Assembly (NCBI GenBank): GCA_018812525.1
Contig: JAHJDE010000149.1
Location: 1 to 47,433 of the forward strand
From: Gammaproteobacteria bacterium
GTDB lineage: Bacteria; Pseudomonadota; Gammaproteobacteria; Chromatiales; Chromatiaceae
Direction of reading: 5' to 3'
Length of the DNA stretch: 47,433 nucleotides
This document shows positions 31,361 to 39,144 of the stretch, piece by piece. Under the pieces are notes generated by a model. It worked only from the letters and a program-made list of their open reading frames with translations, was not told the origin of the DNA and ran no database searches. Position numbers and translations under genes: made by a program. Within the stretch, counting starts at the first letter, position 1, and every line of letters starts with the position of its first letter.

Positions 31361-32701
31361 ATGAACCTAGCGCAACTCCTCGGCATGGCAAGCTTCAGAC
31401 ACGGCATCCATCCGCCGGACCATAAAGCGGAGACGGCGTCGCGGCCCATAAGGCGCATGCCTTTTCCGCCCCGGTTGGTGCTCCCGCTTGCCCAGCATAT
31501 CGGGAAACCGGCGCTGCCTCTGGTGCAGAAAGGCCAGGAGGTCGTGCGCGGACAACCGATAGCCGCCGCTGACGGCTATGTGTCGTCGCCGATCCACGCC
31601 CCCGCGACGGGACGGGTAAGGGGCATCGAGCTGATGCCTTCGGCGCGCGGCCCCAAGGAACCGGCAATCCTGCTCGATGTGTACGAGAGTGCAACCCAGG
31701 AGGTGCTCTGGGGTTCGCCGAGGAAGATGGGGGAATTGACGCCGGAGGAAATCGTCCAGGCAGTCTGGGACAGCGGAATGGTCGGTTTGGGAGGCGCGGC
31801 CTTCCCTTCCCATGTGAAGCTGGCCCCCCCAAAGGGGCTTGAGGTCGATGTGCTGGTGGTCAACGGCTGCGAGTGCGAACCCTATCTGACTTGTGACTAC
31901 CGCATGATGCTGGAGTGGACCGATGACCTGGTGCGCGGCACTCGCTACGCGATGCTCGCCCTGGGCGTGAAGAAGGCGGTCATAGGCATTGAAGATAATA
32001 AAATGGATGCGGTGCGCAGGATCTCAGATCGAATATCGGCCGGATCGGGGATCAGCGTCAAGGCGGTGGAGACCAAGTATCCCCAGGGCGCCGAGAAGAT
32101 GCTGATCAAATCGGCGCTCGGACGCGAGGTCCCTGCCGGAGGGCTTCCTGCCCAGATAGGCGTGGTGGTCAACAACGTGGGGACCCTGGCGATGCTGGGC
32201 CGGCTCCTGCCGCGTGGCGAGGGCCTGATAGAGCGTGTCATCACCGTGACGGGGCCGGGCGTGGAACGCCCAGGCAACTATCTGGTACCCATCGGCGCCA
32301 CGGTGGGTTTCGTGTTGAAGCAGGCCGGCCTGAAGGACGTCAGGGCGGAGGTAATTCTGGGCGGCCCCATGATGGGGTCTTCGGTGCCCTCTTTCGATAC
32401 ACCAATCATCAAGGGGACCTCCGGTGTCCTGGTGCTGAACGAACCAGCCATCGGCGCGGAGGACCAACGAATCTGGCCCTGCATCAAATGCGGCCGTTGC
32501 CTCAGCGCCTGCCCGATGCATCTCAACCCCTCCATGCTGGGTCTGCTGGCAGCCAAGCGTGAATTTGACACCATGGCAGAGAAGTACCACCTGTTCGACT
32601 GTTTCGAATGCGGCTGTTGCTCCTACACCTGCCCCTCAAATATCCCCCTGGTGCAGTACTTTCGCATCGCCAAATCGATCCAGCGTGAGAAAGCGGCATG
32701 A
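31361..32701 (+). CDS. rnfC: Electron transport complex subunit RnfC
   Basis: 446-residue peripheral subunit carrying NADH/FMN and two [4Fe-4S] clusters, the NAD(H) end of the Rnf pump. It shows SSPIHAPATGRVRGIE (biotinyl-like fold), GLGGAAFPSHVKL and VVNGCECEPYLTCDYR (FMN/NADH site), VETKYPQGAEKMLI, and the cluster motifs CIKCGRCLSACP and CFECGCCSYTCP. It is the short form without the long Ala-rich C-terminal repeats of E. coli RsxC. The ATG directly abuts the TAA of the oxidoreductase gene, so the two are surely co-transcribed. Confidence 0.96.
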   Translation: MNLAQLLGMASFRHGIHPPDHKAETASRPIRRMPFPPRLVLPLAQHIGKPALPLVQKGQEVVRGQPIAAADGYVSSPIHAPATGRVRGIELMPSARGPKEPAILLDVYESATQEVLWGSPRKMGELTPEEIVQAVWDSGMVGLGGAAFPSHVKLAPPKGLEVDVLVVNGCECEPYLTCDYRMMLEWTDDLVRGTRYAMLALGVKKAVIGIEDNKMDAVRRISDRISAGSGISVKAVETKYPQGAEKMLIKSALGREVPAGGLPAQIGVVVNNVGTLAMLGRLLPRGEGLIERVITVTGPGVERPGNYLVPIGATVGFVLKQAGLKDVRAEVILGGPMMGSSVPSFDTPIIKGTSGVLVLNEPAIGAEDQRIWPCIKCGRCLSACPMHLNPSMLGLLAAKREFDTMAEKYHLFDCFECGCCSYTCPSNIPLVQYFRIAKSIQREKAA

Positions 32702-32795
32702 AGCCCTTAATCTCACCACTGATACCACGGGGCGTTGCTCTTGCACATGAGAAACTCTGTGCTCTCCGCGTCTCCCTGAATAAAACAGCATTGCG

Positions 32796-33842
32796 ATGAA
32801 AAAGAAAGCGCAACTCGAATTACGAACCTCGCCGCATGCCCATGCCGGGCAGGATGTGGTGCAGATCATGCGCAATGTGGTCTGGGCCACAGTCCCCATA
32901 GCGGGGTTTGCCGTTTGGCAATACGGACTGTCGGTATTGGCCCTGCTGCTCACGGCCGTCCTGAGCTGCCTGTTGAGTGAACGGCTCTTCAACCGGCTCG
33001 GCCTGGAGCCCAGTACCCTGGGCGACTGGTCGGCCAGCATCACCGGTATCCTGCTGGCCCTGACCCTGCCCCCCGGCTTTCCCCTTTGGATGACGGCCGT
33101 AGCAGGGATCATCGCCATCGCCATGGGCAAGGCCCTGTTCGGGGGGCTGGGTATGAATCCCCTCAATCCCGCCTTGGTGGGCCGCGCCTTCGTACAGGCC
33201 GCCTTTCCCGTCGCCATCACCACCTGGACCCCGTCCCTGTTCAATGGGCGCTTTACCAGCTTCATCCCTACAACACTGACGGCGCCCTTCCAACGGCCGC
33301 CAGCTATTACCGAATGGGTCCAGGGCGTTGCGGTGGACAGCTTTGCCGGGGCAACACCGCTGGCGCTCATGAAGTTCGAACATGCCGCGACGCCGGTCAC
33401 CGACCTTATTCTGGGAGCCACTGCGGGCTCCACGGGCGAATCTGCCCTGGTGATCCTGGTGTGCGGCCTCTATCTCGCCTTCCGCCGCATGCTTGACTGG
33501 CGCATCCCGGTATCGATCATGGCCGCCACCGCCTTTCTTTCCTGGGCCTACCAGCTCATCGAGCCGACCGCACCCGGCCCCCTGTTCATGCTTTGCTCCG
33601 GCGGTCTGATGCTCGGCGCCTGGTTCATGGCCTCCGATATGGTCGGTTCCCCGGTAACCCCTTTGGGCGTGGTGATCTACGGTCTGCTGATCGGCTTCAT
33701 CACGGTAGCCGTGCGCCTCTTCGGGGGGCTTAACGAAGGGGTGATGTACGCCATCCTGCTCGGCAATGCGGCGACCCCGCTGATTGACCAATGGACCCAG
33801 CCCAGGGTGTTCGGCGCGGATGGCAGGAGAAAACAGGCGTGA
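32796..33842 (+). CDS. rnfD: Electron transport complex subunit RnfD
   Basis: 348-residue polytopic membrane subunit. ELRTSPHAHAGQDVVQIMRNVVWA at the N terminus, ITGILLALTLPPGFPLW and GKALFGGLGMNPLNPALVGRA are family marks. DSFAGATPLALMK holds T187, the expected site of covalent FMN. A 94-base spacer separates it from rnfC; it ends in a GTGA overlap with rnfG. No apbE flavin transferase gene lies in the window, so it must be elsewhere. Confidence 0.96.
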   Translation: MKKKAQLELRTSPHAHAGQDVVQIMRNVVWATVPIAGFAVWQYGLSVLALLLTAVLSCLLSERLFNRLGLEPSTLGDWSASITGILLALTLPPGFPLWMTAVAGIIAIAMGKALFGGLGMNPLNPALVGRAFVQAAFPVAITTWTPSLFNGRFTSFIPTTLTAPFQRPPAITEWVQGVAVDSFAGATPLALMKFEHAATPVTDLILGATAGSTGESALVILVCGLYLAFRRMLDWRIPVSIMAATAFLSWAYQLIEPTAPGPLFMLCSGGLMLGAWFMASDMVGSPVTPLGVVIYGLLIGFITVAVRLFGGLNEGVMYAILLGNAATPLIDQWTQPRVFGADGRRKQA

Positions 33843-34567
33843 AAGGACAAGATGCCCAGGCGCCCGCAACGCCGGCTCTCAAGATGCTGATAGTACTCGG
33901 TGGCATCGCCATGCTGTCGGGCTTTCTGGTGGTGCTAGTCGACCAGTTGACCAAGCCGATCATCGAGGCTAACCAACAGCGAGCCATTGAGCGGGCGGTG
34001 TTCAAGGTGGTGCCGGGAGCGACCCTGCGCCGCAATTACCTTGTCACCCCTGAAGGCGTGCACCCTGCCGGTGATGTCGGCAGCGGCAATGGCATCACTG
34101 TATACGGGGGATATGACGATCAGGGCCGGCTCAAGGGCATTGCCGTCAATGGTGCCGGCATGGGATATGCCGGTCTTGTCTATTTGCTCTACGGCTACGA
34201 CCCGGACTGCGCTTGTATCCGCCGTTTTGAAGTACTGAAGATGACGGAGACACCGGGCCTGGGCGACAAGATCATCAGTGACGCGGGTTTCCAGGCCAAC
34301 TTCATTGGTCCTGACGGGCTATCCGCCCGTCTCAACGGGGCCGGCACAGCCCTTGAGAACGCCATCCTCACCGTCAAGCACGGAAGTAAGCAACATCCCT
34401 GGGAGATAGATGCCATCTCCGGGGCGACCATCACTTCCAAGGCGGTAGGCAAGGCGCTGAATCAGTCGGCTCAGAATCTGCTGCCGCTACTGGCTCCCCA
34501 TCTGGAGCAACTGAAGCGGATCGACATTGCCCCTGCAGAGTCCCCCACCAATGGGAAAGGAGAATAG
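33839..34567 (+). CDS. rnfG: Electron transport complex subunit RnfG
   Basis: 242-residue subunit with one N-terminal membrane helix (LIVLGGIAMLSGFLVVLVDQL) and a periplasmic FMN domain. DAISGATITS carries the flavinylation threonine (T197), modified by ApbE in this family. MTETPGLGDKI is also conserved. The GTG at 33839 overlaps the rnfD stop and is preceded by GGAG; a farther in-frame ATG at 33791 would lie within rnfD and is not needed. Confidence 0.94.
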   Translation: MKGQDAQAPATPALKMLIVLGGIAMLSGFLVVLVDQLTKPIIEANQQRAIERAVFKVVPGATLRRNYLVTPEGVHPAGDVGSGNGITVYGGYDDQGRLKGIAVNGAGMGYAGLVYLLYGYDPDCACIRRFEVLKMTETPGLGDKIISDAGFQANFIGPDGLSARLNGAGTALENAILTVKHGSKQHPWEIDAISGATITSKAVGKALNQSAQNLLPLLAPHLEQLKRIDIAPAESPTNGKGE

Positions 34568-34570
34568 GCC

Positions 34571-35221
34571 ATGGGCATGAATAAGAGCGACGATGTCACC
34601 TGGGATTCCTTCGCTGAAGGCCTGTGGCGGGAAAACCCCGTGTTCGTCATGCTGCTGGGCATGTGTCCTGTGCTGGCGGTGACGAACTCCGCCATCAATG
34701 CCCTGGCCATGGGCCTGGCAACCACCTTTGTGCTGATGGCGTCCGGCCTGCTGATCTCCCTTATGCGACATCTGATACCCAAACAGGTCCGCATTGCCGC
34801 CTTCATCGTCATCATCGCCACCTTCGTCACCGTCGTCGATTATTCGATCCAAGCGATCTCCCTGGATCTCTACAACGCGCTCGGCGCCTTCATCCAGCTC
34901 ATCGTGGTCAATTGCATCATCCTGGGCCGCGCCGAGGCCTACGCCTCGAAACGTCGTCCGGCCCTGGCCCTGATCAGCGCCCTTGGCATGGGGGCCGGCT
35001 TCACCTTTGCCCTGCTCTGCCTGGGTGTGGTGCGGGAGATCCTGGGTGCCGGGGCCTTGTTCGGTTTCGACCTGTTTGGGGCCAATTTCGAACCCTGGGT
35101 GGTGATGGTCCTGCCGCCGGGGGGATTCATCATCCTGGGGGCCTGGTTGCTGCTGTTCGATTGGCGGAAACACCGCACTCAATTGCGTTCGCTGCAAGAG
35201 GAGAGGGGCCGTGCCGGCTGA
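34571..35221 (+). CDS. rnfE: Electron transport complex subunit RnfE
   Basis: 216-residue membrane subunit paired with RnfA; the two hold a [2Fe-2S] cluster within the membrane. It shows NPVFVMLLGMCPVLAVTNSA, where the Cys is a predicted cluster ligand, and LIVVNCIILGRAEAYAS, the second Cys. Six membrane helices are expected. The start is ATG (MGMNKSDD) after AAAGGAGAATAGGCC, three bases after the rnfG stop, and the end overlaps rnfA by 11 bases. Confidence 0.96.
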   Translation: MGMNKSDDVTWDSFAEGLWRENPVFVMLLGMCPVLAVTNSAINALAMGLATTFVLMASGLLISLMRHLIPKQVRIAAFIVIIATFVTVVDYSIQAISLDLYNALGAFIQLIVVNCIILGRAEAYASKRRPALALISALGMGAGFTFALLCLGVVREILGAGALFGFDLFGANFEPWVVMVLPPGGFIILGAWLLLFDWRKHRTQLRSLQEERGRAG

Positions 35222-35795
35222 AAGTCTGAGCTTTATCTTCATCAACGCGGCCCTGGCGAACAATTTCGTTCTGGCACTGTTCCTGGGGCTCTGTCCCTTC
35301 CTTGGCGTCTCCGGCAAAATGGAGACGGCCGTGCCCATGGGTCTTGCCACCAGCTTCGTCATGCTGGTCAGTTCCATCTGCGCCTTCGGCATCAATTTGT
35401 TGCTGACCAGCTTCGACATCGAGTTCCTGCGTCTGATCAGCTATATCGCCGTCATAGCCAGTGCCGTGCAGTTGGTCGAGATGACCCTGAAGAAATTCAG
35501 CCCAGGGCTGTTCCGGGCGCTCGGCATCTTCCTGCCGCTGATTACCACCAATTGTGCCATCCTGGGTCTGGCACTTTTCCAGACCTTCAAGGAATACAAC
35601 TTCCTCCAATCCCTGGTCTACGCACTTGGGGCCGGGGCCGGATTTACCCTTGCCATTGTGCTGATGGCGGGTCTCCGGCAGCGACTGGCACTGGCCAATC
35701 TGCCAACACCGGCCCGGGGGGCGGCTATGAGTCTGATGCTGGGCGGCCTGCTGTCGCTAGCCTTCATGGGCTTCGCCGGGATGGGTGGACACTGA
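35211..35795 (+). CDS. rnfA: Electron transport complex subunit RnfA
   Basis: 194-residue membrane subunit, the pseudo-symmetric partner of RnfE. It shows NAALANNFVLALFLGLCPFLGVSGK with the first conserved Cys and LPLITTNCAILGLALF with the second. It starts with GTG after AGGAGAGGGGCC, within the end of rnfE, and its TGA overlaps the ATG of the small Cys protein (TGATG), so all are translated together. Confidence 0.96.
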   Translation: MPAESLSFIFINAALANNFVLALFLGLCPFLGVSGKMETAVPMGLATSFVMLVSSICAFGINLLLTSFDIEFLRLISYIAVIASAVQLVEMTLKKFSPGLFRALGIFLPLITTNCAILGLALFQTFKEYNFLQSLVYALGAGAGFTLAIVLMAGLRQRLALANLPTPARGAAMSLMLGGLLSLAFMGFAGMGGH

Positions 35796-35980
35796 TGTAT
35801 TGGGATTACCTGATTGCCATGACGGTCATCCCTCTGCTGCTGGTTGGCTGGCAGTTCGTGCAATGGGCGTCACATCGATTTGCCAAGACCCACCCGGAAT
35901 TTGGTCCCCCGAGGAAGGAGGGTGGCGGCTGCGGCAGTTCCTGTGGCTGCCATGGCGGCAAGTGCCAAAAGCCTGACTAG
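35795..35980 (+). CDS. Small Cys-rich membrane protein encoded with rnfA (candidate Rnf maturation factor)
   Basis: 61 residues, too short for most gene callers. It starts MYWDYLIAMTVIPLLLVGWQ, one predicted membrane helix (about 6-23), then a basic stretch and a tail with four cysteines: C46, C50, C52 and C57 in CGSSCGCHGGKC. The ATG overlaps the rnfA stop (TGATG), so it is translationally coupled. I do not know a named Rnf family for it. In build it matches NqrM (DUF539), a one-helix, four-Cys protein needed to mature the related Na+-NQR, and also FeoB-associated Cys-rich proteins. By inference it may deliver iron for the RnfA-RnfE [2Fe-2S] centre. Confidence 0.8.
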   Translation: MYWDYLIAMTVIPLLLVGWQFVQWASHRFAKTHPEFGPPRKEGGGCGSSCGCHGGKCQKPD

Positions 35981-35987
35981 GGAGGAA

Positions 35988-36126
35988 CTTGCAAAATGGC
36001 CATCCTGGCCATTTTGCAAGGCGAAAACGAAAAATGTGATTTTTCGTTTTCTTCATTTTCAATGGCTTAGGCCATTGAAAATGGCGGTTCATCCCTGAAC
36101 CGCAAGGGGTTCTTGCAGTTTTGCAA
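35988..36126. repeat. Row of perfect hairpins between convergent operons
   Basis: Three perfect hairpins follow each other: stem 15 bp (35988-36002/36006-36020, CTTGCAAAATGGCCA, loop TCC), stem 13 bp (36023-36035/36039-36051, GAAAACGAAAAAT, loop GTG) and stem 13 bp (36054-36066/36071-36083, CATTTTCAATGGC, loop TTAG). A fourth of 8 bp (36084-36091/36096-36103) and weaker ones to 36126 follow. They lie between the Rnf cluster and the convergent reductase. The second has T-runs on both strands and can act as a two-way terminator; the number of hairpins is unusual. Confidence 0.85.
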
Positions 36127-36143
36127 TAACCTCTAGGAAGACT

Positions 36144-37166
36144 TCACTCCCCCTTTGGCTCCTCCTTCGGGGCAGCGTACTCGAAAGAGTCATAGAACAT
36201 ATGGTCGTGGCCGAGACCCGCAGCGGCGAATCTGTCACGGGCTGACCTTATCATGGGTGGAGGGCCTGCCATGTAGAGATCGAAGCTGCTCATGTCCGGG
36301 CTGTCCTCCAACACAGCCTCATGCACCCAGCCTGTTCGCCCGGCCCAGTCACTGTCCGGCTCTGACAGCACTGGCGTATAGCGAAAATTTGCATGCCCCT
36401 GCTCCCAGTCCAGCGGCAGGTCATGGAGATAGAGGTCACGCCTAGAACGCACCCCCCAATAGAGGTGTATGGGGCGTATCTCCCCCAGGTGGAAGGCATG
36501 CTCGATTATCCCCTTGATCGGGGCAAATCCGGTGCCCCCGGCCACGAAGACCATCGGCCGGTCGGAATGTTCACGCAGGGTAAAACCGCCGAGTGGGGCC
36601 TGAATCCGGAGGATGGCCTTTTCCTGCATCCCATGAAAGACGAAATCAGTGAATTCACCCCCGCTGACATGGCGGACGTGCAGTTCAATACAGGCGTCGT
36701 CATGGGGAGCATTTGCAATGGAAAAGGCGCGGCGGCGACCATCGGGCAGCAAGATGTCGAGATACTGGCCCGCCAGGAATTGCAGGCGTTGGCTTTCGGG
36801 TAATTTCAGCTTGAGCCGAATGACATCATGGGCCAGGTTTTCTACTGATTCAACGCGGCAGGGAAGGGTACGGATCTCGATCTCATCAGCTTTTTCCACT
36901 TCGCCGGCGAGGATCAAGAGATCAGTGACAGGAATGGCCTGACAGCTCAGGCAGGCATTGTCTCCCTGATCTTTCAGGGCATCCGGCTTACCTTTGGGAT
37001 AGTCGACCTCGCCTTCGCTCAAGCGGCAGAGACAGCTCCCGCAAAGACCGTTGCGGCATCCATAAGGCAGCCCAACCCCTTGACGCAGGGCTGCCTCAAG
37101 CAGCGTCTCGCCCCTTTCTACATTGAAGCTATGGCCGGATGGTTCGATTTGCACGCTGAAAGTCAT
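36144..37166 (-). CDS. 2Fe-2S ferredoxin/FAD/NAD(P)H reductase (AscD-like)
   Basis: 340 residues, often labelled CDP-6-deoxy-delta-3,4-glucoseen reductase. An N-terminal plant-type ferredoxin binds [2Fe-2S] through C37, C42 and C45 (GCRNGLCGSCLC) and a fourth Cys in NACLSCQ (C75). The flavin domain shows RRAFSIANAP, and the NAD(P)H domain shows FVAGGTGFAPIKGII and YMAGPPPMI. It could pass electrons from NAD(P)H to an FeS or flavin partner. No deoxysugar genes are nearby, so that specific role is unlikely; an electron-transfer role near Rnf is plausible but inferred only from position. Confidence 0.87.
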   Translation of the reverse strand: MTFSVQIEPSGHSFNVERGETLLEAALRQGVGLPYGCRNGLCGSCLCRLSEGEVDYPKGKPDALKDQGDNACLSCQAIPVTDLLILAGEVEKADEIEIRTLPCRVESVENLAHDVIRLKLKLPESQRLQFLAGQYLDILLPDGRRRAFSIANAPHDDACIELHVRHVSGGEFTDFVFHGMQEKAILRIQAPLGGFTLREHSDRPMVFVAGGTGFAPIKGIIEHAFHLGEIRPIHLYWGVRSRRDLYLHDLPLDWEQGHANFRYTPVLSEPDSDWAGRTGWVHEAVLEDSPDMSSFDLYMAGPPPMIRSARDRFAAAGLGHDHMFYDSFEYAAPKEEPKGE

Positions 37167-37235
37167 ACGATTACTCGGTCAGTGGCTCGGCGGATCGCAA
37201 AGCATTCTGACTGATGCGGAGGAATAAAAAAACCT

Positions 37236-38210
37236 ATGAGAAAAATCGTTATTGTGGGATGCGGTTATGTCGGAATAAGGGTCGCCACCCGGCACAGCAC
37301 GCGTGGCGATCATGTGGCCGGCATCGTTCGAAGCGAATCGGGCATTGATCGACTGAACGCCGAGGGCATTGAGGCATTGCGGTTTGACCTGGATGGTCCT
37401 TGCCCTGCTGAGTTGACGGATCTTGCCGATACCCTCCTTTACTATTTCGCCCCACCCCCAGGCGAAGGTGACACCGATCCCCGTGTCGGACGAATGATCA
37501 ATGCCTTCGACCGTTACGGTCATCCTGCGCGGCTGGTCTATGTCAGCACTTCGGGGGTATACGGTGATTGCCAGGGGCACTGGATCGATGAGGAGTGCCC
37601 GCTCAATCCCCAGGCGCATCGCAGCCGACGCCGTCTCTCGGCGGAAGACGCCTGGCGGTTGTGGCGCCGTAAACGGGGCGCTGGACTGGTCATATTACGG
37701 GTGGCCGGGATCTATGGACCGGGCCGTTTACCCCTTCGCCGCTTACGCGAGGGCCTGCCGCTGCTGCGCGAGGAGCAGTCTCCCTTCACCAACCGGATAC
37801 AGGTGGAGGACCTGGTGGATGTCTGTGTCGCCGCAATGGATTCGCCAAACCAAGATGCGGTTTACAATGTCAGCGACGGCCACCCCTCGACCATGGTCGA
37901 TTATTTCTGTCGGATTGCCGATCTGACCGGACTGCCCCGCCCCCCGCTGATTGGCAAGGAGGCGGCGGAACAGGCCCTCTCTCAAGGGATGCTCGATTAC
38001 ATGAATGAATCCCGGCGGCTTTCCAATGACCGGATGCTGCACGAGTTGGGCATCAGCCTGCGCTATCCAACCCTGGCCCAAGGATTGGCTGCCTCTCTGC
38101 CCGAAATCGCCAGGGAGGCCCCTGAGAATGATCCACGACGCTGGGGGCCAGAGGGCGCGGACTCGGCCGCTAGTGTCGCGATAAATGGGGATCCGACTGC
38201 ATCTGCATAA
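37236..38210 (+). CDS. NAD(P)-dependent epimerase/dehydratase-like SDR protein
   Basis: 324-residue extended short-chain dehydrogenase fold. The N-terminal VIVGCGYVGIRVA (GCGYVG at 8-13) binds NAD(P). VYVSTSGVYGD holds the active-site Ser region, and LRVAGIYGPGRLPL is typical. The usual YxxxK is replaced by SAEDAWRLWRRKRG, so classic epimerase chemistry is doubtful; this resembles the YeeZ-like subgroup. A GGAGGAATAAA ribosome-binding site precedes it. It is divergent from the reductase and may be co-transcribed with the membrane protein gene three bases on. Confidence 0.83.
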   Translation: MRKIVIVGCGYVGIRVATRHSTRGDHVAGIVRSESGIDRLNAEGIEALRFDLDGPCPAELTDLADTLLYYFAPPPGEGDTDPRVGRMINAFDRYGHPARLVYVSTSGVYGDCQGHWIDEECPLNPQAHRSRRRLSAEDAWRLWRRKRGAGLVILRVAGIYGPGRLPLRRLREGLPLLREEQSPFTNRIQVEDLVDVCVAAMDSPNQDAVYNVSDGHPSTMVDYFCRIADLTGLPRPPLIGKEAAEQALSQGMLDYMNESRRLSNDRMLHELGISLRYPTLAQGLAASLPEIAREAPENDPRRWGPEGADSAASVAINGDPTASA

Positions 38211-38213
38211 ACG

Positions 38214-38879
38214 ATGGAATTCGCGTCTAGCCTTTTCACCACTGGCTCTCTGTGGATTATCAGCATCTTGGATGCCCTGTTCGTCGTCCTGGCTCTCAGG
38301 CACGCTCCCTGGCGAAGACTGGCAGAGTCGGGCCGTTCCAACTCCTATTTCGCTATGTTGGTCGCCCTGATGCTCCTCTGGGGTATGCGTACCGAGGTAA
38401 CCATCGGCCTCCAATATCATCTTCTGGGCATCACCTCCCTGACCCTCATGTTCGGCTGGTCTCTGGGACTGATTGGTTCCATTCTGGCCCTGCTGGGGGT
38501 CACCCTCGCCGGCTGGTCCCAATGGTCCGCACTGCCTTTCAGTATCGTTACCGTTGGCATTGTCCCGGTGAGCCTGACGTTCATCAGCCTGCTGGTCGTG
38601 CGGGCCTACTTGCCGAAACATTTTTTTGTCTTTGTCTTTGTCAACGCCTTCATTGCCGGTGGGCTGGTGGGCCTCATCTGCGGCTTTATTGCGGTGGCTA
38701 TGCTGGTCATGAGTGGAGTCCACACACCTGATCGGCTCTTGGACGGGGTCATGCCCTTCTTCCCCATCATGTTTTTCCCCGAGGGGGTCCTCAATGGCTG
38801 GATCATGTCCCTGGTGGTGGTATTCAAGCCTGACTGGGTCTACTCCTTTAGCGATGAGGAGTATCTCGCCGGTAAATAG
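38214..38879 (+). CDS. CbiM-superfamily predicted membrane protein (ECF-permease-like)
   Basis: 221 residues with about six hydrophobic segments. MRTEVTIGLQYHLLGITSLTLMF and LMFGWSLGLIGSILALLGVTL are the recognisable part and match the uncharacterised COG3235-type relatives of the CbiM/NikM substrate-binding membrane proteins. FPEGVLNGWIMSLVVVF near the end is also typical. A metal or vitamin transport role is possible, but no CbiQ/CbiO-type partner genes are adjacent. It starts three bases after the epimerase-like gene. Confidence 0.75.
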   Translation: MEFASSLFTTGSLWIISILDALFVVLALRHAPWRRLAESGRSNSYFAMLVALMLLWGMRTEVTIGLQYHLLGITSLTLMFGWSLGLIGSILALLGVTLAGWSQWSALPFSIVTVGIVPVSLTFISLLVVRAYLPKHFFVFVFVNAFIAGGLVGLICGFIAVAMLVMSGVHTPDRLLDGVMPFFPIMFFPEGVLNGWIMSLVVVFKPDWVYSFSDEEYLAGK

Positions 38880-38939
38880 GGCCTGGAACCAGCGGGTATA
38901 GATACCAATCGGACAAAGGCGCCGCGGGCACTTCTTCGG

Positions 38940-38968
38940 TTGACCCTGAATGCCCGAATTGTTATATA
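38940..38968 (+). promoter_or_regulatory. Probable sigma-70 promoter upstream of cytochrome c4
   Basis: TTGACC (38940-38945), a 17-base spacer and TATATA (38963-38968). This gives a leader of about 170 bases to the cytochrome start, containing a TCGGCGG/CCGCCGA hairpin near 39010-39031 and the hairpin at 39076. Confidence 0.6.
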
Positions 38969-39075
38969 TTCCGCAAATTTAAGTCGGTCATTGCGAGGAA
39001 GAGGAAATCGGCGGTTCATGTGCCGCCGAGATTATCAGAACGCGAGCTGCCCTGTTGGGTAGACGAGAATCCAGT

Positions 39076-39110
39076 GCCTGTGCCACCCTAAAGGGCACGG
39101 GCTTTGCTTT
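39076..39110 (+). terminator. Terminator-like hairpin in the cytochrome c4 leader
   Basis: GCCTGTGCC (39076-39084) pairs with GGCACGGGC (39094-39102) in nine positions with one G-T pair, followed by TTTGCTTT. It may end upstream transcription or act as an attenuator. TTTACA with ATATTA just downstream could be a second promoter for the cytochrome gene. Confidence 0.5.
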
Positions 39111-39144
39111 ACACCGTTATATTAGAATTCCAGCAGGTATCAAT

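Noticed and set aside
32820-33869. Long minus-strand open frame opposite rnfD (349 codons)
   Set aside because: It is antisense to a clear rnfD, with Gly/Gln/His-rich low-complexity content typical of GC-rich shadow frames.
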